Positions 24,424 through 34,389 are shown, numbered from the stretch's first letter. The stretch is DNA of 64,000 nucleotides from Diphasiastrum complanatum (GCA_029204225.1 CM055103.1:50505470-50569469); one strand, 5' to 3'. The notes: generated from the letters alone by a model not told the origin. Program-made: numbers and translations.

Positions 24424-24657
24424 CTCTGTTGAAACCTGCAATTGCTGTTTCCGATCACGACTTATAGTTGAATGAAGATCTTCATTGGTCCCTTCAATCT
24501 CATGAAGAATACCCAGACTTTCTTTAGATGGTCTGGCTCAGGACACTGTAATCATCTGTAGATGCTTAGAAAATCATAGAGCATTGATTTTGTGTAGCTC
24601 AAATTAGAATAAATTCAGGACCCTTACAATTGAATTTGATGTGGGATTCTTGTATGT

Positions 24658-24725
24658 GCCCACTTTGGCTGAATGGGCATTATTGCTAATGTGTTAGCAA
24701 TAACACATTAGATGTGTCAGTGGGC
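24658..24725. repeat. Nested stem-loop upstream of GT92
   Basis: Outer arms GCCCACT (24658-24664) and AGTGGGC (24719-24725) enclose a perfect inner hairpin CTAATGTGTTA / TAACACATTAG (24686-24711) with loop GCAA. It lies about 235-300 bases upstream of the GT92 ATG, so in the likely promoter or 5' leader. It may be a tiny MITE remnant or a regulatory structure. Confidence 0.65.
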
Positions 24726-25488
24726 GGTGAAAATCAAAAGGAAATACCTTCAGGAATCAGGAATTAGTACTAGGCAACCGACTACTCAGCAGCCAAGCCA
24801 AAAGACAAGTCCGTTTACAAGCTTGGCCTGATGGTAATGGTCAGGAATCAGGATGATTACATAATGCACACGTCCTATGCTTCTTCTTCGTACATTTCCC
24901 TAAGTTCAAACATTCCTTTACTTCAAACGCTTCAATCTCAGCTAGTCTTAATTCTATGACGTTTAACTGACAAATAACAGCCTGCCGATCCAATAAAATG
25001 TCTAACTTATAAAAAGGATTAGTATATAGGATACACCAGAAGTCTTGAGAAAGCTTTACCAGCTGTTTCTTCCTTATTTCCATCTTAATCTGCTGTATTT
25101 ATCCTTTTTTTTTTCTCTTTCACTAACAAACTAGCAGCAATAAACTCAACCCATCAACTTAATATAATTTTTTAAAAAAAGCTATAGTTATTTCTCTATT
25201 TTTCAGCTAGCTGACTTTCCTTCTGTAGAGAAATTTCCTGATGACTCTCTATTTAGGAGTAAATTTAAATTGCTGCCCACATTTTAATTCATCTTTTTTT
25301 TTTCTTTAACCACTTATAACTTAAGAGCTATCAAATATTATTCTATAGGTTTTGATTTTCATATAAATTAGTAATTAAATTTTGTATAGTTTAAGATTTT
25401 ACAAATAATCAATTTGGCTTTGGACTTTAATACATTCTTTTAGTGGGCCATAATAAAGTTTTAACAAAGTACCTGCCATTTTACGTAC
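24726..25488. other. Intergenic, no feature seen
   Basis: AT-rich with several T-runs. An 80-codon minus-strand frame at 24841-25083 has no recognisable domain and I do not call it a gene. Confidence 0.5.
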
Positions 25489-25588
25489 TATGGAAGGAGC
25501 CGGGCACAGGCCATTTTGCCCGGTAAGGATTTCCAAACAGATTTGGGCGAGGCCTATAGGGGCCGAGCCTAAAATGTTTGGAAGCTAA

Positions 25589-25593
25589 ACCGA
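25589..25593. repeat. Target-site duplication ACCGA, left copy
   Basis: ACCGA precedes the left LTR at 25594 and follows the right LTR at 31370-31374. It also joins the two halves of the interrupted hairpin correctly. Confidence 0.92.
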
Positions 25594-26021
25594 TGTTGTG
25601 GGTATTAAAATACTTTTGGCCAAGCCTTACCTAGTGGGCCCCGCCACAGTACATTGTAAGTAGGGTAATAAGTGCGAGGGCATTGGCATCCTGCGCGTGT
25701 AAGCCCAACCCAACACAAGTAGCAAGTTGTAATTCCTAGGAATAAGAGACTAGGGGCTTGAAACTCTAAAATGACATTAGAGGCCCTAGGTCAAGTTGCA
25801 AATAAAAAAGCTAAAAGGGTCCAACTTAAAACTCACATGAATCATGTGAGTGCCCTTGTGCTTTCTTAGCACCAATAGATTTAAGTTCTGTTTATTTTAA
25901 AGGCTTGGATTAGAATCTTTGCCCCAATGAAGTGGCCAATGAGAGTGAAGGAGGCTCTCACCTATAAAATCTATAAGAGGGAGCCATTTCCTTTGTATTG
26001 TATCATCTCTTGGTTTCTCTA

Positions 26022-26080
<59 letters not shown>

Positions 26081-26268
26081 GTTGGGATAGAATAGCCTTG
26101 GCTAGGCGCTCAAGCCCCCAAAGCCTTTCTCAACATAGGCATTCTCTCTCTCCCTCTCTCCACTCTCTTTCTCCTCTCTCTCCTCTCCCTCTCTATTCTT
26201 GCTATGCAGGTGAAGGCAAGGTTGCCGCTCCCCGCGACGAACCCCTATGCTACATCGACGACACAACA
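25594..26268 (+). repeat. 5' LTR of the gypsy-type element (675 bp)
   Basis: TG...CA boundaries confirmed by the second LTR and the duplication. It carries about 75 bases (near 25608-25690) that are missing from the right LTR, and a long (CT)n run at about 26028-26078. A TATAAAA-like site is at about 25974, upstream of the CT tract. Confidence 0.9.
26028..26078. repeat. (CT)n microsatellite in the left LTR
   Basis: About 50 bases of pure CT in the transcribed part of the LTR. The right LTR has a longer tract at the matching place. Confidence 0.95.
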
Positions 26269-26269
26269 G

Positions 26270-26289
26270 TGGCGTTGTTGCCGGGGAGC
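26270..26289 (+). other. Primer-binding site of the gypsy-type element
   Basis: TGGCGTTGTTGCCGGGGAGC starts one base after the LTR end. It is close to the TGGCGCCGTTGCCGGGGA site common in Tat/Athila elements. I have not matched a specific tRNA. Confidence 0.7.
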
Positions 26290-26534
26290 GCCACACACTC
26301 GCTTCGCCGCATAGTTTTCTTAATCTCTTCCTCTCTCTCCCTCTCTCTTTTCTTCTCTCTCACCATTCATTTTCACCAAAAAATCGGATTTTAGGGGTAG
26401 AATAGTGTGAGTAGTGTTAGTTTTTGCCGTTTTTTTCCTGATTTTTTTGTTTGTTTCAACTAAGAGAAAAACCCAAAAAAATTCAAAAATCCTTTGTAAA
26501 AATTAAATTTTTTTTTCAAAACTCAAAACTAACC

Positions 26535-28030
26535 TTTGCAGAGCTCTCTAAAGTTCCATCTCACTAAGACAAGGACACAGAGAAGTCTGCGAGAGACTCC
26601 AAAAAAAGTGCCCCTGTGAAGGTTCCCAAGAGAAAAAATGGCCTAGAACCTTCTCAAACAATAAATTTCTAAGTTTTCTTGGGAAGTAACCTTCGCAAAG
26701 CTCTCTGAAGTTCCATCTCACCGAGACAAGGACACAGAGAAGTCTGCGAGAGTTAGATCCCAAAATAAGTGCCCCTGTGAAGGTTCCCAAGAGCAAAAAG
26801 CGGCCTAGAACCCTCTCAAACAGCAAATTTTTGAGTTTCCCTGGGAAGTAACTCTCGCAGCTTGGTGAGCAACTGAATCTGACTGAGATACAAGTGCATA
26901 CCAGTCTGCGAGGGTTTGTTCCCACAAAATCTTAAAATTTTGCAAAAAAATGCACTTTTTTCAAGATTTTTTGAGTTTCCTTGGGAAGTAACTCTCGCAG
27001 CTTGGTGAGTAACTGAATCTGACTGAGAAGTGCATGCCAGTCTGCGAGGGTTTGTTTCCAGAAAATCTTACAATTTTGCAAAAAAACCCCAAAAAATGCA
27101 CTTTTTTCAAGATTTTTTGAGTTTCCTTGGGAAGTAACTCACGCAGCTTGGTGAGCAGCTGAATCTGACTTAGATACAAGTGCGTACCAGTCTGCGAGGG
27201 TTTGTTCCCAGAAAATCTTAAAATTTTGCAAAAAAATCCCAAAACAATGCACTTTTTCAAGATTCTTTGATTTTACTTGGGAAGTAACTCTCGCAGCTTG
27301 GTGAGCACCTGAATCTGACTGACATACAAATGCATACCAGTCTGCGAGGGTTTGTTCCCAGAAAATCTTAAAATATTGCAAAAAAAATCTCAAAAAATGC
27401 ACTTTTTTCAAGATTTTTTGAGTTTTCTTTAGAAGTAACTCTTGTAGCTTGGTGAGCAACTGAATCTAACTGAGATACAAATGCATACCAGTCTGCGAGG
27501 GTTTGTTCCCAGAAAATCCTAAAATTTTGCAAAAAAACCCCAAAACAATGCACTTTTTTCAAGATTTTTTGAGTTTCCTAGGGAAGTAACTCTCGCAGCT
27601 TGGTGAGCAGCTGAATCTAACCGAGATACAAGTGCATACCAGTCTGCCAGGGTTTGTTCCCAGAAAATCCTAAAATTTTGCAAAAAAAATCCCAAAAAAA
27701 TGCAGTTTTTTCAAGATTTTTTGAGTTTCCTTGGGAAGTGACTCTCGCTTGGTGAGCAGCTGAATTTGACTAAGACACAAGTTCATACCAGTCTACAAGG
27801 GTTTGTTCCCAGAAAATCTTAAAATTTTGCAAAAAAAACCCCAAAAAAATACACTTTTTTCAAGATTTTTTGAGTTTCCTTGGGAAGTAACTCTTGTAGC
27901 TTGGTGAGCAGCTGAATCTGACTGAGATACAAGTGCATACCAGTCTACAAGGGTTTGTTCCCAGAAAATCTTAGAATTTTGCAAAAAAAAAACTTATTTC
28001 CATGATTTTTTAAGATATGCTGGGAAGTAA
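26535..28030 (+). repeat. Tandem array, unit about 150 bp, about ten units
   Basis: The word GGGTTTGTTCCC (or a one-base variant) recurs at 26912, 27048, 27198, 27348, 27499, 27650, 27799 and 27951, giving periods of 136 then 149-152 bases. Each unit also has GCTTGGTGAGCA, TGAATCTGACTGAGATA, CAGTCTGCGAGGG, a run of A and TTTTTTCAAGATTTTTTGAG. Two more diverged units of about 159 bases lie at 26535-26850. It fills the element's untranslated leader. Frames within it on the minus strand are by-products of the repeat. Confidence 0.95.
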
Positions 28031-28732
28031 CCTTTGCAAATAGTTTTATAGATAGATCTAAGCTGGATCTGGCTATTGTAAAATTTTTATAAAGATCCAA
28101 TGGTTAGATTTTAAAATATCCAAAAAAAAGTGCCAAAAAACTGAGTTTTTTTCTAGATCCTGACAAATCTGTCCATCAAAAACCCTTGCAAAACTCACAT
28201 TGTCTAGAAATGGTCCAGATACAGCTACTGTAGGAAGGTTGAAGGTTAGATTCACTCAAATCTGAAGAAATCTCAAAGAAAAAAATAGAAAAAAAAAACA
28301 AGAAAGGGGCTAAAATCACACTATTAGCCAACTAAAACTGATCAGATCTTGTCAAATCTAGGTTGCAGTCACATTATCCATCAAGATCCAACATCCTTGG
28401 ACTGAATCAAGTGAATGAACCTCAGATCAAGTCGATCAATTCCCTCCACATCAACCACTATCCATCCATCATTCTTCTGTCCCATCTCTATTCCATCTTC
28501 TATCTCCATCTCTGTTAGATAAATCCATTTTTGTCTTTATTCTCATCCATACTAATCCACCGTTTACCGATTCTCTTCTCTTTTTTTTCTTCTCCATCTC
28601 CCAAAAAAAAAAAAAAAAGGGTTGGAGCACCAGAGTCATTGAGCAAACTTTGAAGCAATTCACCAACCAACTACTTTGCGCCATTCTAGTGCTGAACTAT
28701 GGAGACCGCCCTTGTAGGATTATCCAAATTAA
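28031..28732 (+). other. Leader between tandem array and gag
   Basis: No coding domain recognised. A 15-base A run lies at about 28603-28617. Confidence 0.6.
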
Positions 28733-29980
28733 AAAAAGTTCCCTGCTGAAACAATTCGAGACTACACCTATCGGATCTATCATCTAGTGAAGGATTGTGA
28801 TCCCCCGATTTCCCAACAGATCATCATGGCAAAATACTATGTCGGACTGCCCAAAAGGATCAGATCTGGTATGGAAGAGTTAGCATCCTATGTGTCGCTT
28901 GCACAACTTTGTAAGGATGTTGCCTTGATGGAAATCTCACTCGAGAAGAAGGATTTTCCCTATCCAGATGGGGAATCAAAGGAACAAAGGTCGACAACGA
29001 GCAATGATCCAACAAGAATGGAACCCCATGCAAGGCAACAAAGTGTAGCAAGGTCAAACAGATCAAGTGCAGCCGGAAGACCAAGAACCTTGCAGTTCAA
29101 GCTGTCAGCAAGCTTATGCTCGCTCTATTAAGTTTTTTGAAAAGGATGAATGTACCTTCTAATCTGGATATCATCCAAGTACCAGATGTCCAATCAAGAA
29201 TCCGCACTTGTTAAAGGACAAAATACAGAGCAGCAGGCTTGTCGACAGCAAGATCCAGTGGTTCAACAGTCAGAAGCAGAATCAAGCCAACAAGGAGCTC
29301 ACCAGAAGGATGGATGTCAGATTGATCCATCTAAATCATGAGTTTCTTCAACAAACAATGGCAAGATAGAAGTTTTGATTATATCCTCTTGCATGTCACC
29401 GCATTCAGTGGAGGACCATAACAGCCTACCAGTCTATTTTGTGGAAGATCCTAAGGGGAATCTATTACCGGTGTATGCCTATCAACTTAGAGGTGATGGC
29501 ATACTGCACTCAATTAGGTGCTATGGATGTGGAGGAAAACAATGTCGTGCTGAATGTCCACACCGAGGGGATCCGTCAACATTTGATCCCTCGTGTTCAC
29601 AATGCGGAGTTAATCATCCATGCGGAGATTGTCCGATGAGAAATTCACAAATAGCCATGAGGCATTTGGCCTATGTAGACCGACATGCACCTGGGGTAAC
29701 CCTTCCACCTCGAACGTACTACAAAAGAAAAATCTTAGTGCCACCGAGTTATGAAACGAGTGACGAAAAGGACAATCTGGCAAAAGTTCCAAAGTACGCA
29801 AAGATACCCTCGAGCAAACAAGTAAAACCATCACAGAAGACAGAGATGGTAGAATCCATCACGCCAATGGTAACTAGGGAAGTCAAAAAATTGGCATCTG
29901 ACGAAGTCCAACGGATTTTACAAGTCTCTTGGCGCAATCACTACAAAGAATTCTTAGTGACGAATTACAAAGGGGACTAG
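28733..29980 (+). pseudogene. Gag-like frame with two Cys-rich knuckles
   Basis: One reading frame, interrupted near 29129-29370. The first part (AETIRDYTYRIYHLV, YYVGLPKRIRSGMEEL) has the style of a retrotransposon capsid region. The second (29375-29980) carries CYGCGGKQCRAECP and CSQCGVNHPCGDCP, Cys/His clusters in place of the usual CX2CX4HX4C, followed by a basic tail. A single TAG at 29978-29980 separates it from the next frame, which is in the same phase. No ATG marks the start near 28733. Known families: gypsy gag; exact match not checked. Confidence 0.65.
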
Positions 29981-30532
29981 CGTCAACAGAGCAACTTGAA
30001 GGCAATTCAACACAAGATCCAAGGTGCCATCACGCAGTCTTCAACGGGGAAGTGCAATGACCAAGAGAAGGCTAAAGTTGATGATTGCCCCTCAACGAGC
30101 AAGATTCAACCAAGGTCTAATTGTTCCACAATTCAACAGTCCCCCAAATCAACGCCAATTTGGGGTATATCCATTCTTCAAAGGCCAAATCCAGGAAATC
30201 CAAGCACAAAACGACCAATTGTACAGCAAGAACCAGCACCTATAATGACAAAGCCTTGTCCTAAATCTATGATATTGACTGTTGAGGAACTGAGTCGTCA
30301 GGTTGATGCATACTTCGAATATCTGGACAGACAAGAGCATCAAGCAAGCACGTCATATCCACATTATGATTTGGGAGAGTCCATGACATTTGGACCAGTT
30401 GCGCCGATCTATGAGGATCCATTATATCAGCAAGATTTATATTGGGATCCTCCAATGGCATACCTCGACTACCCAATTGTCAATGAACAAGGTTATCCGG
30501 AATGGCCACCAGACCCTTATGGGTATTATTGA
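29981..30532 (+). CDS. Pro/Tyr-rich frame in phase with gag, after one TAG
   Basis: Open for 183 codons from the TAG; first ATG at 29996 gives 178 residues. The N-terminal half is basic and Ser/Pro-rich; the C-terminal half is acidic and rich in Pro, Tyr and Asp (DPLYQQDLYWDPPMAYLDYP, WPPDPYGYY). No domain recognised. It takes the place where protease-pol would be in a full element. It could be a C-terminal extension of gag reached by readthrough, or a remnant. Confidence 0.45.
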   Translation, partial: RQQSNLKAIQHKIQGAITQSSTGKCNDQEKAKVDDCPSTSKIQPRSNCSTIQQSPKSTPIWGISILQRPNPGNPSTKRPIVQQEPAPIMTKPCPKSMILTVEELSRQVDAYFEYLDRQEHQASTSYPHYDLGESMTFGPVAPIYEDPLYQQDLYWDPPMAYLDYPIVNEQGYPEWPPDPYGYY

Positions 30533-30723
30533 AAATCTGGCAAGTCCAAGTTCTTGCCTGATCGCCATCATCCAATAAAGCCTCAGGTTTTACGTAAGCG
30601 AATTTTATCCACGCTTTTCCTGAAGCACCCATGTCCCAGCAATAAAAGAACCAACAACAGCGCCCCTTCACGACAGTTGTAGCTTAGTGCCGAGGGACCG
30701 GCACTACTTTGGGTCGTGGACCC
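30533..30723 (+). other. 3' untranslated part before the right LTR
   Basis: About 190 bases with no frame; TTTGGGTCGTGGACCC precedes the LTR where the purine tract is expected, but the tract is poor. Confidence 0.5.
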
Positions 30724-31090
30724 TGTTGTGGGTATTTCCTGCATAGTAAGCCCAACCCAGCACAAGTAGCAAGTTGTAATTCCTAGGAATAAGAGACTAG
30801 GGGCTTAAAACTCTAAAATGACATTAGAGGCCCTAAGTCAAGTTGCAAATAAAAAAGCTAAAGGGTCCAACTTAAAACTCACATGAATCATGTGAGTGCC
30901 CTTGTGCTTTCTTAGCACCAATAGATTTAAGTTGTGTTTATTTTAAAGGCTTGGATTAGAATCCTTGCCCCAAGGAAGTGGCCAATGAGAGTGAACGAGG
31001 CTCACATCTAAAATCTATAAGAGGGAGCCATTTCCTTTGTATTGTATCATCTTCCATTCTCATTCTAATAAAACTCTCTTGATTTCTCTA

Positions 31091-31174
<84 letters not shown>

Positions 31175-31369
31175 CTCTCTCCCTACGTTGGGATAGAATA
31201 GCCTTGGGTAGGCGCTCCCCAAAGCCTTTCTCAACATAGGCATTCTCTCTCTCCCTCTCTCCACTCTCTTTCTCCTCTCTCTCCTCTCCCTCTCTATTCT
31301 TGCTATGTAGGTGAATGCGAGGTTGTTGCTCCCAGCGACGGACCCCTATGCTACATCGACGACACAACA
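30724..31369 (+). repeat. 3' LTR of the gypsy-type element (646 bp)
   Basis: Starts TGTTGTGGGTATTTCC and ends ACACAACA, followed by ACCGA. It lacks a block present in the left LTR near its start and has a longer (CT)n tract (about 31098-31169). Base differences outside these are few to moderate. Confidence 0.9.
31098..31169. repeat. (CT)n microsatellite in the right LTR
   Basis: About 72 bases of CT, longer than the matching tract in the left LTR. Confidence 0.95.
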
Positions 31370-31374
31370 ACCGA
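31370..31374. repeat. Target-site duplication ACCGA, right copy
   Basis: Matches 25589-25593. Confidence 0.92.
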
Positions 31375-31920
31375 GCAGAATGGCATGTGCCCAGGCGCCT
31401 TCTATTGCGTAATGGATACTTGGACCTTTTTTGACCAATCTAATGCTGCCATGTGGCATGCCTGCGCCTGACGCCTGATGCGCAGGCAGAATCAGCACGA
31501 AATTTTTTTTGAAAAAAAAACAGATGACTATGTTGCTTTTTAAACTGTTCAAAAATGGGCAAAATAGTCACCAAGAATCCATTACTTCTTGTTAAATACA
31601 AAGATCATAAAAGTATCATTTTTTAATTATTATTAAATTTTAATATATATCAAAATGTACAACTTTAACGTAATGGATTCTTTGTGCTGATTACGCCCAG
31701 TTTCTGGGCTTTTTAAAAAGCATAAATGTCACTGACTTTTTTTTTTTAAATTTCAAAATTCTGAAGCACATTCCAAACGCGCGTCAGATTGCACGTCAGT
31801 TCGCGTCAGACTGTGTGCGTCAGACTGCCACGTGGCAGTTTCTCATTGGTCCAAAAACACCCACACTGCTGATTATGCTTTGTAAATGGCATGTGGAAAA
31901 GTCAAAGACTCCGTTACGCA

Positions 31921-32028
31921 ATGGAAGGAGCCGGGCACAAGCCATTCTGCCCGGTAAGGATTTCCAATCACCCAAATTTTTTTGGAAATCCTTACTGGGC
32001 AGAATGGCTTGTGCCCGGCTCCTTCCAT
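31921..32028. repeat. Near-perfect 47-bp hairpin (right end of foldback element)
   Basis: Arms 31921-31967 and 31982-32028 pair with a single mismatch around a 14-base loop. The arm begins ATGGAAGGAGCCGGGCAC. Left end sequence at 25491 is the same motif. Transcribed, it would form a long hairpin, so small-RNA production is possible. Confidence 0.9.
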
Positions 32029-32854
32029 AATACATTATGTCTATCATAATTTTTTTGTGTTTTCTAGTTGTTGTTCCTCCATCTTAATTCGCTTGCTGGC
32101 AAAATAATACAAATTTATATTAATAAATCATTTTGTTGACTTAATAAAGCTGTGTAAATGTAACTTTTATATGGACCTACCTACTTTACCACACATGAAT
32201 TTTTTGCATTTAAAAACAATAAAAACAATAAAATTTGCATTTCAAAAAAGTGGTCAACTTCTTAAAAGGGAGTTTACTTTTTACGAAGTTAATTTTTGGA
32301 AAAAGATGCTAGTCTCATTCTTATACTTTGATGGCTTTCTCAAACACTGACCCAAAGTTTGAATCTATTGAAATCCTAATAGAAAAAAATAAATGCCTTA
32401 TAAAGCTTTGTATAAAAAATTGAGATCTCTTCCTTTTCCTTAGCATTCTGTAGTCTTTTGGCTCATGAGTTGCTAAAAAGTATTAGAAAGGAAAAGTTTG
32501 TCAACAATCTCTCCTTCATTCTGTAGTCTTTTGGCTTATGAGTTGCTAAAAAGTATTAAAAAAGAAAAGTTCGTCAACAATCTCTTCTGGACTCTGCATA
32601 GCCATCTCTTTACCAGTTCTTTTTTATTCATTTAATGTATCAATCATTTTGGAATTGAAGTTTGAATAGCGATAATACATCTTACTCAGTGGTCAGTACT
32701 GCACTGCTTAAGGCGACTGTCGCTGCCCATCACTCACGGCAGAACTCAAGCCCACTCACTATATATACTCACATTGAATTCTGAAGCTTCCGACTACAGC
32801 AAGAAATAAATACCATCAATAAAAGGCAGTGGGATCATTGAACATCACTTCCGA
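32029..32854. other. Intergenic with a 73-bp tandem duplication
   Basis: No gene seen. Two copies of a unit starting CATTCTGTAGTCTTTTGGCT lie at about 32444 and 32517 (period 73) and differ at a few bases. Otherwise AT-rich unique sequence. Confidence 0.7.
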
Positions 32855-33014
32855 TTAATACAGTTTTAGAATTTTTAATTCACCACCATCACTGGCACAG
32901 TAGAAAATTGATGAGCTTGAGGTTGCAATTGCAAACTTCCGGAATCGCCTGCACTCATCGGGAGCAATGAAATACATCAATCTCATGGCCCTCACGATCA
33001 GTTGCTGCTGACAG
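32855..33014 (-). pseudogene. Possible terminal exon of an unidentified gene
   Basis: On the minus strand a good 3' splice site (TACATTATCGCAG) is followed at 33014 by about 53 open codons (QQQLIVRAMRLMYFI, SSSSIFYCASDGG) ending in TAA at 32855. The codon use and lack of low complexity look gene-like, but I see no upstream exon and no known domain. May be a lone captured or orphaned exon. Confidence 0.25.
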
Positions 33015-33689
33015 CTGCGATAATGTAAACAATTGAAGATATAAATGTGTATTAAATATTTCTTTATCAAAACCGAGGTGCGTTGGACTTGTAATTTAAG
33101 AACAAAACCCAAAATTCCTTTGAAGCTCGATGTCTGCATGCCTGCAGGCACTCAATCTCCTGCCGAGATGGTCCACGTGATGGATGGATGCATGAAGAAG
33201 ACGACATTTGCATGACAATCATGGTGATTATTGTATTTTGTAGCTCAACATCAACACCTGTCAGATCATGTATATCTCCATGTCACGTTTCTTGCAATAA
33301 AGGCAATCATAAACTATTTTCTTTCAGAAACAAGATCAAGTAGTTAAGTCACATGGCCCTCAAGTTGTTCTGAAGCTGGTTCTAACAATCCAGATATAAG
33401 AACAAATGAACAATTGAGTCTGACAACCCACATGGGTCCTAGTTAAAAATATAGTATCTAGATAATGTTAACAAATTTACTGTTCACATCCTATATCTGA
33501 AAACTAGTATTTTATACACTTGAGCATGTTGCAAAATTTAGACATGATAACACAAAATGACTCAATAACTTAATTTCACTAGAAAAATTTGAAATATAAC
33601 TTCAACGTTACCTGAAAGATTTCACTTATATAAGTTTTAATGTTAAGATACTTATGATAGATGGCCACACACTACAATGTCAATAAGTC

Positions 33690-33720
<31 letters not shown>

Positions 33721-34389
33721 GTTTTAGACTACTCTGCATGGCAAGTCCCAAATTTAAAATGAAGTCCTCTCATTGGTCCAAAAAGAAAAATGGGTCTCTA
33801 CTAGTCCTATTTTCATACTTAGCTTGAGTTGACACCATGTGGCAGATAAGGTGGCATGGGACCCATGCCGCGTAGGGGCTTTCACTCTATTGTGTTTAGA
33901 AGTGGATTCGAACCACTGACACAAGAATTTTCAGTCCTTTAAGCCCATTTTTTGGCCTTGGGAACATTGCCCAGCATGTTAAGTTGCCAAAAAACTTAAC
34001 AAAAGTGAACCAATCAAATGACAAGGATTTATATTGGCCAATCAGATTGTGGCTTTCCATTTGACACCTGCTAGCCAAGTTTGAGAGCGGGGGGGGGGGG
34101 GGGGGGTTGGATTTCGATGCTCAGCTTCAAAAACATTCAATAATGAGCATCTAGAAAAACCTGTCCGAAACTCGACTCCATCGACAATCGAAGTCATCGA
34201 AGTTATCAGAGTCATCGACTTCATCAAACTTCGACTTCTCATGTATATACATATGTTCAAGGCTCGACTTACTCGACATCGACATTTCAGCACTAACTCT
34301 ATAAGCCGACTTCGTCGGCTTAACCAACTTTTTCATCAACCGAATTTTCATCAACTTTTTCCATCAAGGAAGAATCGATCAAAATAAAC
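33015..34389. other. Intergenic with simple repeats
   Basis: Holds an (AG)n tract (about 33694-33721), the trnF fragment, an 18-base G run (34089-34106) and a stretch rich in TCGAC/TCATCGA words (34150-34380). No gene seen. Confidence 0.6.
33894..33941 (-). pseudogene. trnF-GAA: 3' half of a mitochondrial-type trnF(GAA)
   Basis: The minus strand has an anticodon arm AAGGA-CTGAAAA-TTCTT (anticodon GAA), a variable loop and a T arm AGTGG-TTCGAAT-CCACT, then TTCTAAAC, as in plant mitochondrial tRNA-Phe from memory of that family. The 5' half (D arm and 5' acceptor strand) is absent: upstream bases do not fold with it. Likely a fragment of organelle DNA in the nucleus, not a working tRNA gene. 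Confidence 0.6.

Larger units (their letters stand above)
25594..31369 (+). mobile_element. Gag-only, gypsy-type LTR retrotransposon (5.8 kb, non-autonomous)
   Basis: Two related LTRs (25594-26268 and 30724-31369), both starting TGTTGTGGGTAT and ending ACGACACAACA, flanked by ACCGA. The primer-binding site TGGCGTTGTTGCCGGGGAGC resembles that of plant Tat/Athila-type Ty3/gypsy elements. Internally there is a long tandem array (26535-28030) and gag-like frames (28733-30532), but no protease, RT, RNase H or integrase. This is the plan of a large retrotransposon derivative that depends on a partner for pol. The lineage is inferred from primer site and gag style only. Confidence 0.88.
25489..32028. 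mobile_element. Foldback/MITE-like element with palindromic ends, split by a gypsy-type element
   Basis: Removing 25594-31369 plus one ACCGA copy rebuilds a roughly 760-bp element. Its left end (25491-25593 joined to 31375-31405) is an imperfect hairpin whose arms read ATGGAAGGAGCCGGGCAC... and ...GTGCCCAGGCGCCTTCTAT. Its right end (31921-32028) is a near-perfect hairpin of the same sequence. Inside the two ends a second inverted layer is seen: TTTGACCAATCTAATGCTGC near 31420 faces GCAGTTTCTCATTGGTCCAA near 31830. No transposase frame is present, so it would be non-autonomous. An alternative is two separate small palindromic MITEs. Confidence 0.7.

Noticed and set aside
24424-24441. Upstream TTG as the GT92 start
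   Set aside because: Plant genes rarely start at TTG, and an ATG lies six codons later just before the membrane anchor.
24841-25083. 80-codon minus-strand frame upstream of GT92
   Set aside because: No domain, no splice context and no likeness to anything I recognise.
25927-26394. 155-codon plus-strand frame across the left LTR of the gypsy-type element
   Set aside because: Mostly Ser/Leu from the CT tract; it runs over the LTR end and primer site.
26548-27984. Several minus-strand frames of 60-125 codons with repeated wording
   Set aside because: They are translations of the roughly 150-bp tandem repeat, not genes.
26535-28030. Repeat array considered as CRISPR-like
   Set aside because: The whole 150-bp unit is repeated with no unique spacers, in a eukaryotic retrotransposon.
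31815-32047. Mirror-image frames on both strands
   Set aside because: A by-product of the perfect hairpin of the foldback element.
34089-34106. 18-base G run as a possible G-quadruplex
   Set aside because: A single homopolymer can be a sequencing or assembly artefact; no further G-runs nearby support a regulated structure.
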